Counted from the first letter of the stretch, positions 16,824-26,674 are shown. The stretch: DNA of 64,000 bases from Peteryoungia ipomoeae (GCF_004912165.1 NZ_STGV01000006.1:1-64000); one strand, 5' to 3'. Numbers and translations are program-made. The notes: a model not told the origin generated them from the letters alone.

Positions 16824-17726
16824 TCAGGTTAGCCGCAGCACGTTTTCGAGATTCTCACTCAGATAGTCGATGAAGGATCTCACCTTGAGAGGCTGGACGC
16901 GTCCACCGGCCCTAACGGCATACAATGTGGCACTGGGTCCGGACCATTCAGGGAGAATGCGGACGACGTCGCCGGCTGCCACGGCTTGATGGACGAGGTG
17001 CGGATTGGTCAGCTGAATGCCCTGTCCCCGGATGAGGAATTCGAACAGGGCCTCCGGATCTGTCGCAACTACCGCTGGGTTGATGGGGAAATCAATGATC
17101 TCTCCATGCCGTGTTAAAGGCCACGAGTGCTGAGGCCTGCCATAGAACAGTTGCGTCACGAGACAGGCGTGGTCTTTGAGCTGAGATGGATGGTCTGGAA
17201 CTCCATGCTGTTCGAGGTATTGCCTCGATGCGTAAAGACCTGTCTGGATATCCGCGAGGCGACGAGCGGCGAGGTTGGAATCGGGCATGGGGCCGTTCCA
17301 CAGGCGGCAGGCGACGTCGATGTCCTCATGCACGATGTTTTTGACGTCATGGTCGAGAAGTAGCTGCAGCTTCACCTCCGGATAGGCTTCCCGAAAGCCG
17401 ACCATCAGCGGGGCGAGGGCCTTGGTGACTAGCCAATGGGGTGATGTAACTCTCAGCCATCCGGAGGGTCTGCCATGCACCTGCTCGACCGCGCTCTCCG
17501 CGTCACCGACAAGGCGCGCAAGATCGCGACATCGCTCGAAATAGACCGATCCTGCCTCCGTCAAACGTATGTTGCGGGTGGTTCGGTGAAGGAGCTTCAC
17601 CCCCAGCCTCTGCTCCAGATCCTGCACTTTCTTGCTGATCCGCGCCTTGGATGTTCTGAAACTCTCTGCTGCAGCGGTAAAACTTCCCCGCTCAACGACT
17701 TCAACAAAGGCAAGCGTGTCGCTCAT
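16824..17726 (-). CDS. LysR-family regulator (CrgA/AaeR-like)
   Basis: A 300-residue LTTR. The N-terminal wHTH (FVEVVERGSFTAAAESF, then TSKARISKKVQDLEQRLG, LLHRTTRNIRLTEAG) is of the subtype with SKARISK. The C-terminal substrate-binding domain starts near GWLRVTSPHWLV. It sits on the same strand as, and upstream of, the MBL hydrolase, with ~160 bp between. It could regulate that gene or the SDR block to its right. Confidence 0.8.
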   Translation of the reverse strand: MSDTLAFVEVVERGSFTAAAESFRTSKARISKKVQDLEQRLGVKLLHRTTRNIRLTEAGSVYFERCRDLARLVGDAESAVEQVHGRPSGWLRVTSPHWLVTKALAPLMVGFREAYPEVKLQLLLDHDVKNIVHEDIDVACRLWNGPMPDSNLAARRLADIQTGLYASRQYLEQHGVPDHPSQLKDHACLVTQLFYGRPQHSWPLTRHGEIIDFPINPAVVATDPEALFEFLIRGQGIQLTNPHLVHQAVAAGDVVRILPEWSGPSATLYAVRAGGRVQPLKVRSFIDYLSENLENVLRLT

Positions 17727-17750
17727 GTCTCGAAGCATTTACAGGGGCCC

Positions 17751-18419
17751 TCAGGTGGCTTGGATCGGCGGAAACACCTCACCGCCTGCCATGGCGAGAT
17801 AGGCGAGACACATGCGTTTTAACTCTTCACAAATTGCCTGCTGGTCCGACGAGGGCAGATTGCGCTCAAATACGTTTCTGACCGTTCCGAAGATGACGGA
17901 GAGAAGCGTGAGGTTGACGAGATCGATGTCTTCGTAACGCGCATTGGGAGCGCTCAGCAGCATCGCCCTGGTCGCGGCATCCATACGCTTGGCGAAAGCA
18001 TCAATCAGCGCCTCGTTGTCCAGCTCGACCGCAGAGCTGTAGAGCGCGCGCGTGACATCGCTGCGCTCCGTTTTTGCTTCCCAGTAGGCGGCAATGAGCG
18101 CTTCGACCATCTCGCCGGTCGGCCGGCCATGATGTGTACGGCAGGTCATTTCCACGCGTTCCGCCAATCTGTCGAGATAGCGTTCGTTGAGCGCGTAGAG
18201 CAGCGACTGCTTGTGTGGAAAATACTGGTACATGGTGCCGACCGAGACGCCGGCGCGCTCTGCCACCCGCGTGGTGGTCAGGCGGTGGGTTCCCTCGGCA
18301 ATCAAAACCTGAATGGTCGCTTCGAAAATCGCATCGATCGTCGAGGCCGAGCGGGCCTGACGCGGCTGTTTGCGGGCTTTCAGGTGCCGAGGAGGCGAGA
18401 CTTCCATATGCGAATCCAA
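17751..18419 (-). CDS. TetR-family repressor
   Basis: A 222-residue TetR/AcrR regulator. The HTH lies at ~26-72 (STIDAIFEATIQVLIAEGTH, TTTRVAERAGVSVGTMYQYF, PHKQSLLYAL). A ligand-binding C-terminal domain follows. It is divergent from the SDR gene 61 bp away; the AT-rich intergenic stretch 18420-18480 (CATATATTTAGCC...GTGAATATATG) contains ATATATT/AATATAT half-sites that are a plausible operator. It most likely represses that SDR gene and itself. Confidence 0.85.
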   Translation of the reverse strand: MDSHMEVSPPRHLKARKQPRQARSASTIDAIFEATIQVLIAEGTHRLTTTRVAERAGVSVGTMYQYFPHKQSLLYALNERYLDRLAERVEMTCRTHHGRPTGEMVEALIAAYWEAKTERSDVTRALYSSAVELDNEALIDAFAKRMDAATRAMLLSAPNARYEDIDLVNLTLLSVIFGTVRNVFERNLPSSDQQAICEELKRMCLAYLAMAGGEVFPPIQAT

Positions 18420-18480
18420 AAAACCGAACGATCCTTCATATATTTAGCCTTGCATCCTTCCCAAATGCAAAGGTGAATAT

Positions 18481-19212
18481 ATGACTGATACGAAGAAAAT
18501 CGCGCTCGTGACAGGCGCCAACAAAGGCATCGGATTGGAGATTGCAAGGCAACTGGCTGAGGCCGGCGTCACCGTGATCATGGGCGCCCGCAGCCATGCC
18601 CGCGGCGAGGCGGCTGCGAAGGGCCTGTCGCAGGCCGGATTGACAACGGAAGCCATTGCGCTGGACCTTGACAGAGAGGAGACTATCGCTGCTGCGGCCA
18701 CCACGATCTCCACTCGCCATGGCAGGCTCGACATTCTTGTCAACAATGCCGGCATCGTTGACGCTGAAGACGGACCACCTTCTGTTGCAACAGTTGGTGC
18801 GGCAAGACGGCTGATGGAGACCAACTTTCTTGGCACCCTGGCCGTCACCCAGGCCATGTTGCCGCTGTTGCGCAAGTCGAGCGCCGGCCGCATCGTCAAT
18901 CTGGCCACAACACTTGGCTCACTCACGGTAAATGGCGATCCGACCTCGCCCTATTATGAGGCACGGCTAATTGGCTACAACGCTTCAAAGGCTGCATTGA
19001 ACATGCTGACGGTGCAGCTGGCTGCTGAACTCCAGGGCACCTCAATCGTCGTGAATTCGGTCGCGCCAGGCTATGTCAAAACGGACCTGACGGCAGGCAA
19101 TGGCCACATGACGCCCGAAGAGGGGGCCCGTCTTCCGGTCCAATACGCGTTGCTCCACGACAATGCGATCTCTGGCCGGTTTGTTGCCCCCGAGGGCTCT
19201 GTCGCTTGGTAG
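18481..19212 (+). CDS. Short-chain dehydrogenase/reductase (carbonyl-reductase-like)
   Basis: A 243-residue classical SDR. It has the NAD(P) motif TGANKGIG at residues ~11-18, NNAG at ~87-90, an active-site Ser region (IVNLATTLGSL), and the catalytic YNASK (Tyr ~162, Lys ~166). Residues GARSHARG after beta-2 suggest NADP preference. It is divergent from the TetR gene, which implies induction by a toxic aldehyde, ketone or quinone. The C-terminus after PGYVKTDLTAGNGHMTPEE is typical of plant-like carbonyl reductases. Confidence 0.85.
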   Translation: MTDTKKIALVTGANKGIGLEIARQLAEAGVTVIMGARSHARGEAAAKGLSQAGLTTEAIALDLDREETIAAAATTISTRHGRLDILVNNAGIVDAEDGPPSVATVGAARRLMETNFLGTLAVTQAMLPLLRKSSAGRIVNLATTLGSLTVNGDPTSPYYEARLIGYNASKAALNMLTVQLAAELQGTSIVVNSVAPGYVKTDLTAGNGHMTPEEGARLPVQYALLHDNAISGRFVAPEGSVAW

Positions 19213-19356
19213 CGTCACGTTATCCGGACCGGCCAATGTCGGCCCTCTCCGACCTCTCTGTCGCGTGGCTGCGAACCACGCCTTTGTCCGGGTATCAATG
19301 GGGGGCGTCAGTGAAACGGATAATCGGCACGAAGGCACTAAGTCGCAAGGGAACAC

Positions 19357-20358
19357 ATGGTAGAGACAGTCGCAACCTCCGACTATCCTGAGCCCGGTCC
19401 TCTATCGCCAGAGGATGATCAGGATTTTCCGCCGGGCGCAGATGCACCTATGCTAGACCGAACTGTCCCAGATCGCACGTCACCGCGTGGCCTGGAGCAT
19501 TTCATAGCGGGCCGAACCTTGTTGAGCGGAGACGGTCTGGCCTGGAGTGACCTTTTCGTTGAAGTCTACTCACGCCATCAGAAGCAAGAGCCGTTTCTGG
19601 TCCCGGCAGTGGCCGAACCGCTGGTGGTCTGGGTTATGTCGGGTGAGGCCATCATCGAAGAGCGAGATCTCGATGGAGAGTGGCAGGCCGCCCATGTCAC
19701 CGTTGGCGATTTCTTTCTGACCCGAACAGACCGGCCTTATGAGATGCGATGGCGCGCTCTCGGATCTGATCCGTTTCAGGTGATGCACCTATACATGTCT
19801 GTCCCTCTGTTCGAGCGCGTGGCAAGCGATCTCCTTGGGCGCGACACTCCTCCGCGGCTGCGCGATGTGTCGGGTGGTCAGGATCCACGGCTCGCACATT
19901 TCCTGGCTCTCATTCACCACGAGCTCACGGCGCAGGGTAAGGGGAGCCGGTTGTATGTCGAAGGGCTAGCCCAAAGTCTTGCTGTTCATCTAATACGAAA
20001 CTACGCCTCGAACGGCGGCGATGATGATCGGCAAACCGCATTGCCCGGCTACAAGCTGAGGAGGGCGATCGCTCATCTGGAAGAACACTTGGCTGAACCG
20101 TTCAATCTGGCGGAGCTTGCGGAAAAGGCCGGGATGAGCCCTTTCCACTTCAGCCGATTGTTCAAGAAAGCGACAGGGCTGTCACCTTCTCGCTACTTCA
20201 TCCGTCAACGGATGGCGCGCGCTCAGCAACTTCTACAAGAGACAGATCTCAGCATCATCCGAGTAGGCATTGCTGTTGGATACACCAGCCCGAGCCATTT
20301 TTCGCAAGTCTTCAGACGGGAGACGGGACTGTTGCCCAGCCACTATCGCAAGACGTGA
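19357..20358 (+). CDS. AraC-family regulator with N-terminal cupin-type domain
   Basis: A 333-residue regulator. Residues ~60-160 look like an AraC-binding/cupin sensing domain (PLVVWVMSGEAIIEERD). The C-terminal ~100 residues carry two HTH motifs (FNLAELAEKAGMSPFHFSRL and ISIIRVGIAVGYTSPSHFSQ-like) with the signature FKKATGLSPSRYF. It lies 144 bp after the SDR gene on the same strand. Neighbouring targets could be the alpha/beta hydrolase-RidA-SDR series downstream. Confidence 0.85.
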   Translation: MVETVATSDYPEPGPLSPEDDQDFPPGADAPMLDRTVPDRTSPRGLEHFIAGRTLLSGDGLAWSDLFVEVYSRHQKQEPFLVPAVAEPLVVWVMSGEAIIEERDLDGEWQAAHVTVGDFFLTRTDRPYEMRWRALGSDPFQVMHLYMSVPLFERVASDLLGRDTPPRLRDVSGGQDPRLAHFLALIHHELTAQGKGSRLYVEGLAQSLAVHLIRNYASNGGDDDRQTALPGYKLRRAIAHLEEHLAEPFNLAELAEKAGMSPFHFSRLFKKATGLSPSRYFIRQRMARAQQLLQETDLSIIRVGIAVGYTSPSHFSQVFRRETGLLPSHYRKT

Positions 20359-20405
20359 ATACTACGTGCCGCAGATCCAGGGTGGTGTCCCGATGTTCTC
20401 ACACA

Positions 20406-21368
20406 TCAACCTTCTGGCGGTATCAGGACACGCGTTTGTTTCTCCCACCGCCAGGATGTGTGCCCCAGCAATTGGGTTCCGCCCCACCAGCGATCAACGC
20501 CGCGTGTCTCAACGAAGTCGATTTCGCCCGCGATGATCTTGTGTCCGTCAGCCGTCAATCGAAGACGGCTTCCGACATACATGTCCCAGGCGTCGGCATC
20601 ATCAAAAAAGTCCGTCGCCCACAAGCGTCCTCTCAGACCGGCAAGGAGGGGTGAAACGCCAGAAGCAAGTGTGGTAATCAGGTCAACAACCAACGGCAAA
20701 TCAAGCAGATGCAAGGGGTCGCTGGCAAAGGCCCTAGCAACCTCGTCGACGGTACAGCTTTCATCGGCGACAGTCATCAGTACCAGGCGCTCGGACGAGC
20801 CAAGGCCCGTTTCGGCGCTCGGCAGATCATCAAGAAGCGCTTCTCTTGTCTGAGTCATGAAGGGAAAATGGGACAGCTCTTCTAAACTTAGGCCAAGCCA
20901 TGCATGGGGCGTGGAAGCTGAGTATGCCGACCATATTGCGGCGGCTGCGGTCAGATGCTGATTTTCAACCGATATCGGCGCCACCACCGAACTGATCTGC
21001 GTCTGAGGGGCCTGTTGTCCCCACGGTGTTATGCCCTGGAAGATCAACAGATTTGTGTGGCCGACGTCCGCGGCAAGGGCTTGGCTCAATAGATACACCA
21101 TCAGCAGTTGGCTGTTGGGGTCAGGATCTATGTACAGCTCCACCTGATCGGCGTCACGCCAACGCTGCAAGATCTGTTCCACCGCCGGGTGGATGGAGGG
21201 AAGGGCCTGTTGTTTGTCGCTGTCGCCAAGATCCAATTTAACGACAGGAGACCTGATGAAGCTGCTGCGCACAGGTATGATTTGTGACCTCGCTGGAATG
21301 GATACCTGGCTCGCCTTCAAATAGCCGGCGGCTGCCTCGTTGCAGGTCACGCACAATCGATTTCGCAT
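20406..21368 (-). CDS. DUF1835-like protein
   Basis: A 320-residue cytosolic protein. The N-terminus (LCVTCNEAAAGYLKAS), the block VELYIDPDPNSQLLMVYLLS and the C-terminal RWWGGTQLLGHTSWRWEK resemble the DUF1835 family, whose function is unknown. No enzymatic motif is evident. The start is supported by GAGG a few bases upstream. It stands alone on the minus strand between the AraC gene (convergent) and the alpha/beta hydrolase gene (divergent). Confidence 0.5.
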   Translation of the reverse strand: MRNRLCVTCNEAAAGYLKASQVSIPARSQIIPVRSSFIRSPVVKLDLGDSDKQQALPSIHPAVEQILQRWRDADQVELYIDPDPNSQLLMVYLLSQALAADVGHTNLLIFQGITPWGQQAPQTQISSVVAPISVENQHLTAAAAIWSAYSASTPHAWLGLSLEELSHFPFMTQTREALLDDLPSAETGLGSSERLVLMTVADESCTVDEVARAFASDPLHLLDLPLVVDLITTLASGVSPLLAGLRGRLWATDFFDDADAWDMYVGSRLRLTADGHKIIAGEIDFVETRGVDRWWGGTQLLGHTSWRWEKQTRVLIPPEG

Positions 21369-21534
21369 GGAAGAACCTCAGTATTTGTCATGAGCACCAG
21401 AGCAAGTGCCGCTGTAGTCTCACTGGCTCAGGTGCAATCTTGACGCCATTCGACGCGAGCGCGTCGGCGTCCTCGGGCCGAAAGGTGTCGCGGTGGCATC
21501 GTTGTCGCAGGCCTCGAGAGGAGTGGAGATACAA

Positions 21535-22398
21535 ATGCGGAATGATCTCATCAACCAGCAGGTTCTCGTCAGGAACTATCGCATTGCCGCCGGTACTCAT
21601 GGCAAAGGTGAACCCATAGTTCTGCTCCATGGAACTCCATCCTCATCGCTTATCTGGCGGAACGTCACGCCACTCCTCATCGAGGCCGGGTTCGAGATCC
21701 ACGTGTTCGATCTCCTGGGCTTCGGTCTCTCCGAACGCCCGCAGGCAGGAGATGTGGACACGTCCATGTCTGGGCAGGTACCAATTCTCGAAAAGATGCT
21801 GGAGCACTGGGGCCTCGAACGTTTTCATCTGGTGGCGCACGATATTGGCGGGGGAATAGCGCAAAGGTTTGGCGTTTTTAGTCCATATCGATTGAAGTCG
21901 CTAACGATGATCGACGTCGTGAGCTTCGACAGCTATCCCTCAAGGCGGACCAAGCAGCAAATGGAAAAGGGGCTCGAGGCGCTGATGAAAGCGCCCGACG
22001 CCGCGCATCGGGCGCATTTCCGGGATTGGCTGCTCAGCGCTGTGCACGACAAACACCGGTTCGAAGAAGGACCGCTTGAGACGTATCTTGATTACATTTC
22101 TGGTCCGATCGGGCAGCCGAGCCTGTTTGAGCACCAGGTAAAGCACTACGACCCGGTTCATACATTGGAGGTTGCTGACAGGCTTGGTGAGTTGAAAGAT
22201 CTCCCTGTGCAACTCATCTGGGGCGCCAATGACGAGTGGCAGGTCCCAGAGTGGGGGCGAAAGCTCCGTGATGCAATCCCTGGGTCAGCCCTGACCATCT
22301 TGGAAAATTGCGGTCACTTCTCGCCGGAGGACCAGCCGGAGAAAATTGCGGAACTGGTTTCGCAGTTTATACGGCCTGCTTCAGCAACGTTCTCGTAA
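21535..22398 (+). CDS. Alpha/beta hydrolase, haloalkane-dehalogenase/epoxide-hydrolase-like
   Basis: A 287-residue alpha/beta hydrolase. It has the oxyanion-hole motif LLHGTPSSSLIWRN at ~30-43 and the nucleophile elbow VAHDIGGG with Asp (rather than Ser) at ~105, which is characteristic of dehalogenases and epoxide hydrolases. The acid lies near LIWGANDEW and the catalytic His in ENCGHFSPED. The start MRNDLIN is set by the GGAG site upstream. It heads a probable detoxification series with RidA and SDR genes. The precise substrate is not predictable. Confidence 0.8.
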   Translation: MRNDLINQQVLVRNYRIAAGTHGKGEPIVLLHGTPSSSLIWRNVTPLLIEAGFEIHVFDLLGFGLSERPQAGDVDTSMSGQVPILEKMLEHWGLERFHLVAHDIGGGIAQRFGVFSPYRLKSLTMIDVVSFDSYPSRRTKQQMEKGLEALMKAPDAAHRAHFRDWLLSAVHDKHRFEEGPLETYLDYISGPIGQPSLFEHQVKHYDPVHTLEVADRLGELKDLPVQLIWGANDEWQVPEWGRKLRDAIPGSALTILENCGHFSPEDQPEKIAELVSQFIRPASATFS

Positions 22399-22595
22399 GT
22401 CGTCGTAGCGCTACCGGCCGCAGATCTCTTCTCTGGGCTCAAGCGGCCAACTCGCTGGCTGGGCGCTTCTCCGTCGAATTCAGCAAAAGCGCAACACACG
22501 AAGCAAGATCGCGCGAGACGATCCACCATCAGCTCTTAGCTTCTTCTCTTTCAATGACGGCGGTCTACGGACCGCCGAGTAAAGGAGAAGAGAAA

Positions 22596-22994
22596 ATGAA
22601 TTCACGTACCGCCATCTTTCCAACGGATCGTCACGCCCTCTACCAAGCGCACGGCTACTCGGCAGCAATAGCCTCCGGCGGCCTTCTATTCGTTTCCGGC
22701 CAGGTCGGAAGCCGGTCCGACGGATCACCAGAGCCCGACTTCGCGGCGCAGGTCCGACTGGCCTTCGCGAACCTTGAAGCGACCCTGTCGGCTGGAGGTT
22801 GCAGCTTTGACGATGTTGTCGACGTGACGACCTTCCACACGGATCCCGAAAACCAATTCGGCGTCATCATGGCGGTGAAAAACGAGGCATTTCCGGAACC
22901 ACCTTATCCAAGCTGGACTGCGATCGGTGTCACCTGGCTCGCCGGGTTTGACTTCGAGATCAAGGTTATCGCTCGTATACCGAGCGACCGCTGA
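22596..22994 (+). CDS. RidA/YjgF family protein
   Basis: A 132-residue RidA-family member. The core blocks [34 protein letters not shown] and the C-terminal [10 protein letters not shown] match the family. RidA proper hydrolyses reactive enamine/imine intermediates; this subgroup replaces the catalytic Arg region ([10 protein letters not shown]), so the activity may differ. A strong AAAGGAGA site fixes the start, overriding a longer open frame. It follows the alpha/beta hydrolase by ~200 bp. Confidence 0.8.
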   Translation: MNSRTAIFPTDRHALYQAHGYSAAIASGGLLFVSGQVGSRSDGSPEPDFAAQVRLAFANLEATLSAGGCSFDDVVDVTTFHTDPENQFGVIMAVKNEAFPEPPYPSWTAIGVTWLAGFDFEIKVIARIPSDR

Positions 22995-23209
22995 TATTCA
23001 TCGCGCTCTGCCACGACGTTGCTGGGAGCAAATCTAGGGCTCCTGCCTTGCACTTTTGCGTCACACGCATGCGGATCGCGACTTTTGCGCAAGATCCCGA
23101 CATGCGGCGCAAGACCCCGAAAGAAGCTCATCCAGTCGAGCCTAAATCTCACCTCGTCAACGCGACAAACCGTCTTCAAGGCGGCTTCCCCAGATTAGGA
23201 GTGACGACA

Positions 23210-23959
23210 ATGACGAACCTGAACGAAAAAATCGCCCTCGTGACCGGCGCCTCCAGCGGTATTGGCGCCGCAACCGCTCTCAAGCTTGCCGAGGCCGGAG
23301 CGAGAGTTGGCATTGCCGCCCGCCGCACCGAAAAGCTCAATGAGCTCAAGATGAAGATCGAGGCTGTGGGTGGCGAAGCCATGGTACTTGAGATGGACGT
23401 GGTTGACCCCACCTCCGTCGAAGCTAGCGTCAAGACGCTTGTCAATACCTATGGTGCGATCGACATCCTCGTCAACAATGCCGGCGTGATGCCGCTCTCC
23501 GATATCGACCAGTTCAAGGTCGATGAGTGGCACCGGATGGTGGATGTGAACGTGAAGGGTCTCTTCAACACGACGGCCGCCGTCCTGCCGCAGATGATCA
23601 AACAGCACTCAGGCCATGTATTCAACATGTCCTCGATTGCCGGCCGTAAGGTGTTCAAGGGGCTGTCGGTCTATTGCGCCACCAAACATGCAGTCGCTGC
23701 ATTTTCGGATGGCCTGCGCATGGAGGTGGGCCCGAAGCACAACATCCGGGTCACCTGCATCCAGCCGGGTGCTGTCGCCACAGAGCTTTACGATCACATC
23801 ACCGATCCCGGCTACCGCCAGCAGATGGACGACCTTGCCGGCCAGATGACCTTCCTAAAGGGCGAGGACATCGGCGACACGGTCGTCTTTGCCGCACAGG
23901 CACCGGCGCATGTTGATGTGGCCGAACTCTTCGTCCTGCCCGTGGAACAGGGCTGGTAA
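23210..23959 (+). CDS. Short-chain dehydrogenase/reductase (YdfG-like)
   Basis: A 249-residue classical SDR. It has TGASSGIG at ~12-19, ARRTEKL (NADP-binding Arg), NNAGVMPLS at ~88-96, MSSIAG, and catalytic YCATKHA (Tyr ~155, Lys ~159). The C-terminal motif [10 protein letters not shown] is typical. GGAG upstream fixes the start at MTNLNE. It closely resembles the SDR at 24614-25345 in the NNAG.MPLS segment, so the two are likely duplicates within the same catabolic unit, with the flavin-reductase-like gene between them. Confidence 0.85.
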   Translation: MTNLNEKIALVTGASSGIGAATALKLAEAGARVGIAARRTEKLNELKMKIEAVGGEAMVLEMDVVDPTSVEASVKTLVNTYGAIDILVNNAGVMPLSDIDQFKVDEWHRMVDVNVKGLFNTTAAVLPQMIKQHSGHVFNMSSIAGRKVFKGLSVYCATKHAVAAFSDGLRMEVGPKHNIRVTCIQPGAVATELYDHITDPGYRQQMDDLAGQMTFLKGEDIGDTVVFAAQAPAHVDVAELFVLPVEQGW

Positions 23960-24012
23960 GGCGCCGCCCTTTCGGCCCCTGCCGCTGCGCAGGGGCCTCA
24001 AAGGAGATCCAG

Positions 24013-24560
24013 ATGAAGGAACTACCCGCATCGCAGGCCTACCGTCTGCTTGAACCTGGCCCGATCGTGTTGGTGTCGACCTACGACAACGGCAAGCCCA
24101 ATGTCATGACAATGGGCTTCCACATGATGATCCAGCACGATCCGCCGCTCATCGGCTGTGTGATCGGCCCCTGGGACCATAGCTATCACGCGCTTCGCAA
24201 GACCGGTGAATGCGTGATTGCCGTGCCAGGCCTGGATCTGGCCGAAACCGTTGTCGATGTCGGAAACTGTTCCGGCGCGGATTTCGACAAGTTTGAGCGG
24301 TTTGGCCTGAGGACCAGGCCCGCGGAGCAGGTCTCGGCTCCCCTTCTCGCGGATTGCCTGCCAACATCGAATGTGTCGTCATCGATGACAGGCTGCGCGA
24401 CCCCTACAACCTCTTCATCCTTGAGGCGAAGAGGATCTGGCTCAATGAAAGCCGGACGGAACGGCGAACCCTACACCATCGGGGGGATGGGACCTTCGCC
24501 GTCGACAACGGCACGCTCGACCTGAAGCACCGCATGGTCAAGTGGCGTCACCTGCCGTGA
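24013..24560 (+). pseudogene. Flavin-reductase-like (DIM6/NTAB) protein, frameshifted
   Basis: The first frame gives MKELPASQAYRLLEPGPIVL and TMGFHMMIQHDPPLIGCVIG, the FMN-binding split-barrel fold of flavin reductases. At ~24358-24362 one base appears lost: CTGCCAACATC reads as expected (LANIECVVIDDRLRDPYNLF) only if a G is restored. The rest, ending HRMVKWRHLP, lies in the other frame. Otherwise the protein would be ~181 residues and complete. A strong AAGGAG precedes the start. It is either a recent pseudogene or a sequencing error. Confidence 0.75.
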
Positions 24561-24613
24561 GTACTGTGCACAGGGGCGTTTCCCCACTCGAATCTACCAA
24601 GGAAGGAAAAACC

Positions 24614-25345
24614 ATGAGGAACATCGACAACAAGATAATCCTGATTACCGGAGCCAGCAGCGGGATTGGAGAAGCGACCGCGCGCGCCCTAGCTACTTCA
24701 GGCGCTGTCGTGGTGCTCGGCGCAAGACGAACGGATCGCCTCAAAGAGCTTGCCAGGGACCTCACTGCTGCCGGGGGCAGGGCAATCTACAGATGCCTTG
24801 ATGTGACTTCTCGTGAGAGCGTCCAGTCCTTCGCGGATGCGGCCGTGCAGGAGTTCGGTCGGATTGATGTGATCATTAATAATGCCGGCATCATGCCGTT
24901 GTCACCCATGGCGTCTCTGAAGGTGGACGAGTGGGACCGGATGATCGACGTCAACATTAAGGGCGTCCTCCATGGCATTGCAGCGGTTCTGCCAGTGATG
25001 AACAGTCAGGGATCCGGTCAGATTATCAATATCTCCTCGATCGGCGGCCTTGCCGTCTCGCCGACGGCCGCCGTTTACTGCGCAACCAAATATGCGGTTC
25101 GCGCGATCTCGGACGGGCTGCGCCAGGAGAACGACAAGCTCCGCGTCACCTGCATCTATCCGGGTGTGGTGGAATCTGAACTGGCGAACACGATCACCGA
25201 TCCGGTGGCGGCGCAGGCCATGGAAAGTTATCGCCAGATCGCTTTGAAGCCCGAGGCGATTGCAGCGGCTATCATGCATGTTATAGGCCAGCCTGACGGG
25301 GTGGACACGAGCGACATCGTCGTTCGACCAACGGCGAGTGACTGA
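24614..25345 (+). CDS. Short-chain dehydrogenase/reductase
   Basis: A 243-residue SDR. It has TGASSGIG near residue 12, GARRTDRL, NNAGIMPLSPMASLKVDEWD, ISSIGG, and catalytic YCATKYA. It is highly similar in layout to the SDR at 23210. AAGGAAGG upstream sets the start. The C-terminus lacks obvious extra domains. It likely reduces or oxidises a small carbonyl or alcohol produced in the same pathway as the neighbouring hydrolase and flavin-reductase genes. Confidence 0.85.
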   Translation: MRNIDNKIILITGASSGIGEATARALATSGAVVVLGARRTDRLKELARDLTAAGGRAIYRCLDVTSRESVQSFADAAVQEFGRIDVIINNAGIMPLSPMASLKVDEWDRMIDVNIKGVLHGIAAVLPVMNSQGSGQIINISSIGGLAVSPTAAVYCATKYAVRAISDGLRQENDKLRVTCIYPGVVESELANTITDPVAAQAMESYRQIALKPEAIAAAIMHVIGQPDGVDTSDIVVRPTASD

Positions 25346-25421
25346 AACCCGGCACCTCATCCGGCGCTGCTGCGTTCTGCAGCAGCGCCCGCGTTGCGAC
25401 GCCATGCCTGTGGGGGTCAAC

Positions 25422-25886
25422 TCAGTCCCCACGCGGCGTGGCGGGTAAGGCACTGCGGCAAGTCTGCGTTGATCCCTTTGCCTGCGACGGCATCAGTTGA
25501 TCCAACGTCACCTGGCCAAATCGCTGCAACAGCAGGCTTTCCGCCTGCCGCATGGTCTCCGCCAGGGCTGAGTTGACGCCCTCTTCAATCCTGCATTCCG
25601 GATGCCTGCCGCGTGAGCCAATAGCAAACAGTGTCGGCCGCTCCAGCGCTTCATAGACGGCTAGAAGCGTGATTTCCTCAAGGGGTCGCGCAAGTTGCCA
25701 GCCCCCGCCGTGGCCCTTGCCCGAGATGACGTGGCCCGCGCGACGCAACCCCGCCATTGTCCTACGGAATACGGCTGGGTTGGTACCCATGCTTCGTGCC
25801 AGAACCTCCGATGTCAGGCACTCCTTCACTTGCGCCATGTGCAAGAGCACATGCAACACATCAGATAGTCTCGTATCCTTGTTCAT
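25422..25886 (-). CDS. Rrf2-family repressor
   Basis: A 154-residue Rrf2 protein. The wHTH covers residues ~5-75 (LSDVLHVLLHMAQVKECLTS, RSMGTNPAVFRRTMAGLRRA, KGHGGGWQLARPL). Only one Cys (HPECRI) lies in the region used for Fe-S ligation in IscR-type members, so it is probably not an Fe-S sensor; YwnA-like redox or electrophile sensing is an alternative. It is divergent from the methyltransferase gene at 25997, and the 110-bp AT-rich gap is a likely operator. Confidence 0.85.
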   Translation of the reverse strand: MNKDTRLSDVLHVLLHMAQVKECLTSEVLARSMGTNPAVFRRTMAGLRRAGHVISGKGHGGGWQLARPLEEITLLAVYEALERPTLFAIGSRGRHPECRIEEGVNSALAETMRQAESLLLQRFGQVTLDQLMPSQAKGSTQTCRSALPATPRGD

Positions 25887-25996
25887 CGCCCGCCCCAACT
25901 CATGCGACCATCATCCTGGCAAATCATGTAGCATCACTTGATACAAGAAGCGAAAGCGTATTATGTATCTTCGACTGATACATAAAGAGGTTCGTC

Positions 25997-26674
25997 ATGA
26001 ACGGCAATCCCAATCCATTCCAGAATCTGGCGCCCGTCAGCGACTATGCCCTTGAGACGCCGCGCAAGGTGCCAGGGCTTGCAGACCTCCACAAAATGGC
26101 AGCGCTGCTTCTTGCCGAACAGGCGCCGGGTGCTGCCGACATACTCGTCGTGGGTGCCGGCGGCGGCCTGGAAATCAGGGCTATGGCGGAGATGCGGCCG
26201 GACTGGCGATTTACCGGCGTCGATCCCTCGCCTGCCATGCTCGACATCGCCCGCCAAACGACGTCATTTTGCGCCGAGCGAACGCAACTTAATCATGGAA
26301 CGGCTATCGATGCACCAGCCGGTCCTTTCGATGGCGCGGTTTGCCTCCTGACACTGCATTTCCTCGATTGGCACGAGCGGCTGGAGACTCTCCAGGAGAT
26401 CCGCAGGCGTCTGAAGCCGGGCGGCGTTTTCGTTGCCGCCCATCACACTGAGATCGAAGGACAAGCGCATCTCTGGCTGGCGAGATCTGCGGCATTTGCC
26501 GTGGGTCCGACCTCGGCGCCTGGACAGGCAGCAGCCTCGGCCAAGGCGATGGCCGAGCGGCTGCCGCTGCTTTCGCAGGACCGGGAAGAAGCGTGCTTTC
26601 GCGAAGCCGGCTTCCGGCAGCCAAGCCTGTTCTACGCTGCCCTTTCGTTCCGCGGCTGGGCCATGACCGGCTGA
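25997..26674 (+). CDS. Class I SAM-dependent methyltransferase
   Basis: A 225-residue methyltransferase. Motif I is DILVVGAGGGLEIRAMA (~50-66), followed by TGVDPSPAMLDIAR (motif II), GAVCLLTLHFLDW (motif IV) and LKPGGVFVAAHH (motif VI). It is the first gene to the right of the Rrf2 repressor and precedes the glutathione transferase by 38 bp, so the two probably form an Rrf2-controlled detoxification operon. The methyl acceptor is unknown. Confidence 0.8.
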   Translation: MNGNPNPFQNLAPVSDYALETPRKVPGLADLHKMAALLLAEQAPGAADILVVGAGGGLEIRAMAEMRPDWRFTGVDPSPAMLDIARQTTSFCAERTQLNHGTAIDAPAGPFDGAVCLLTLHFLDWHERLETLQEIRRRLKPGGVFVAAHHTEIEGQAHLWLARSAAFAVGPTSAPGQAAASAKAMAERLPLLSQDREEACFREAGFRQPSLFYAALSFRGWAMTG

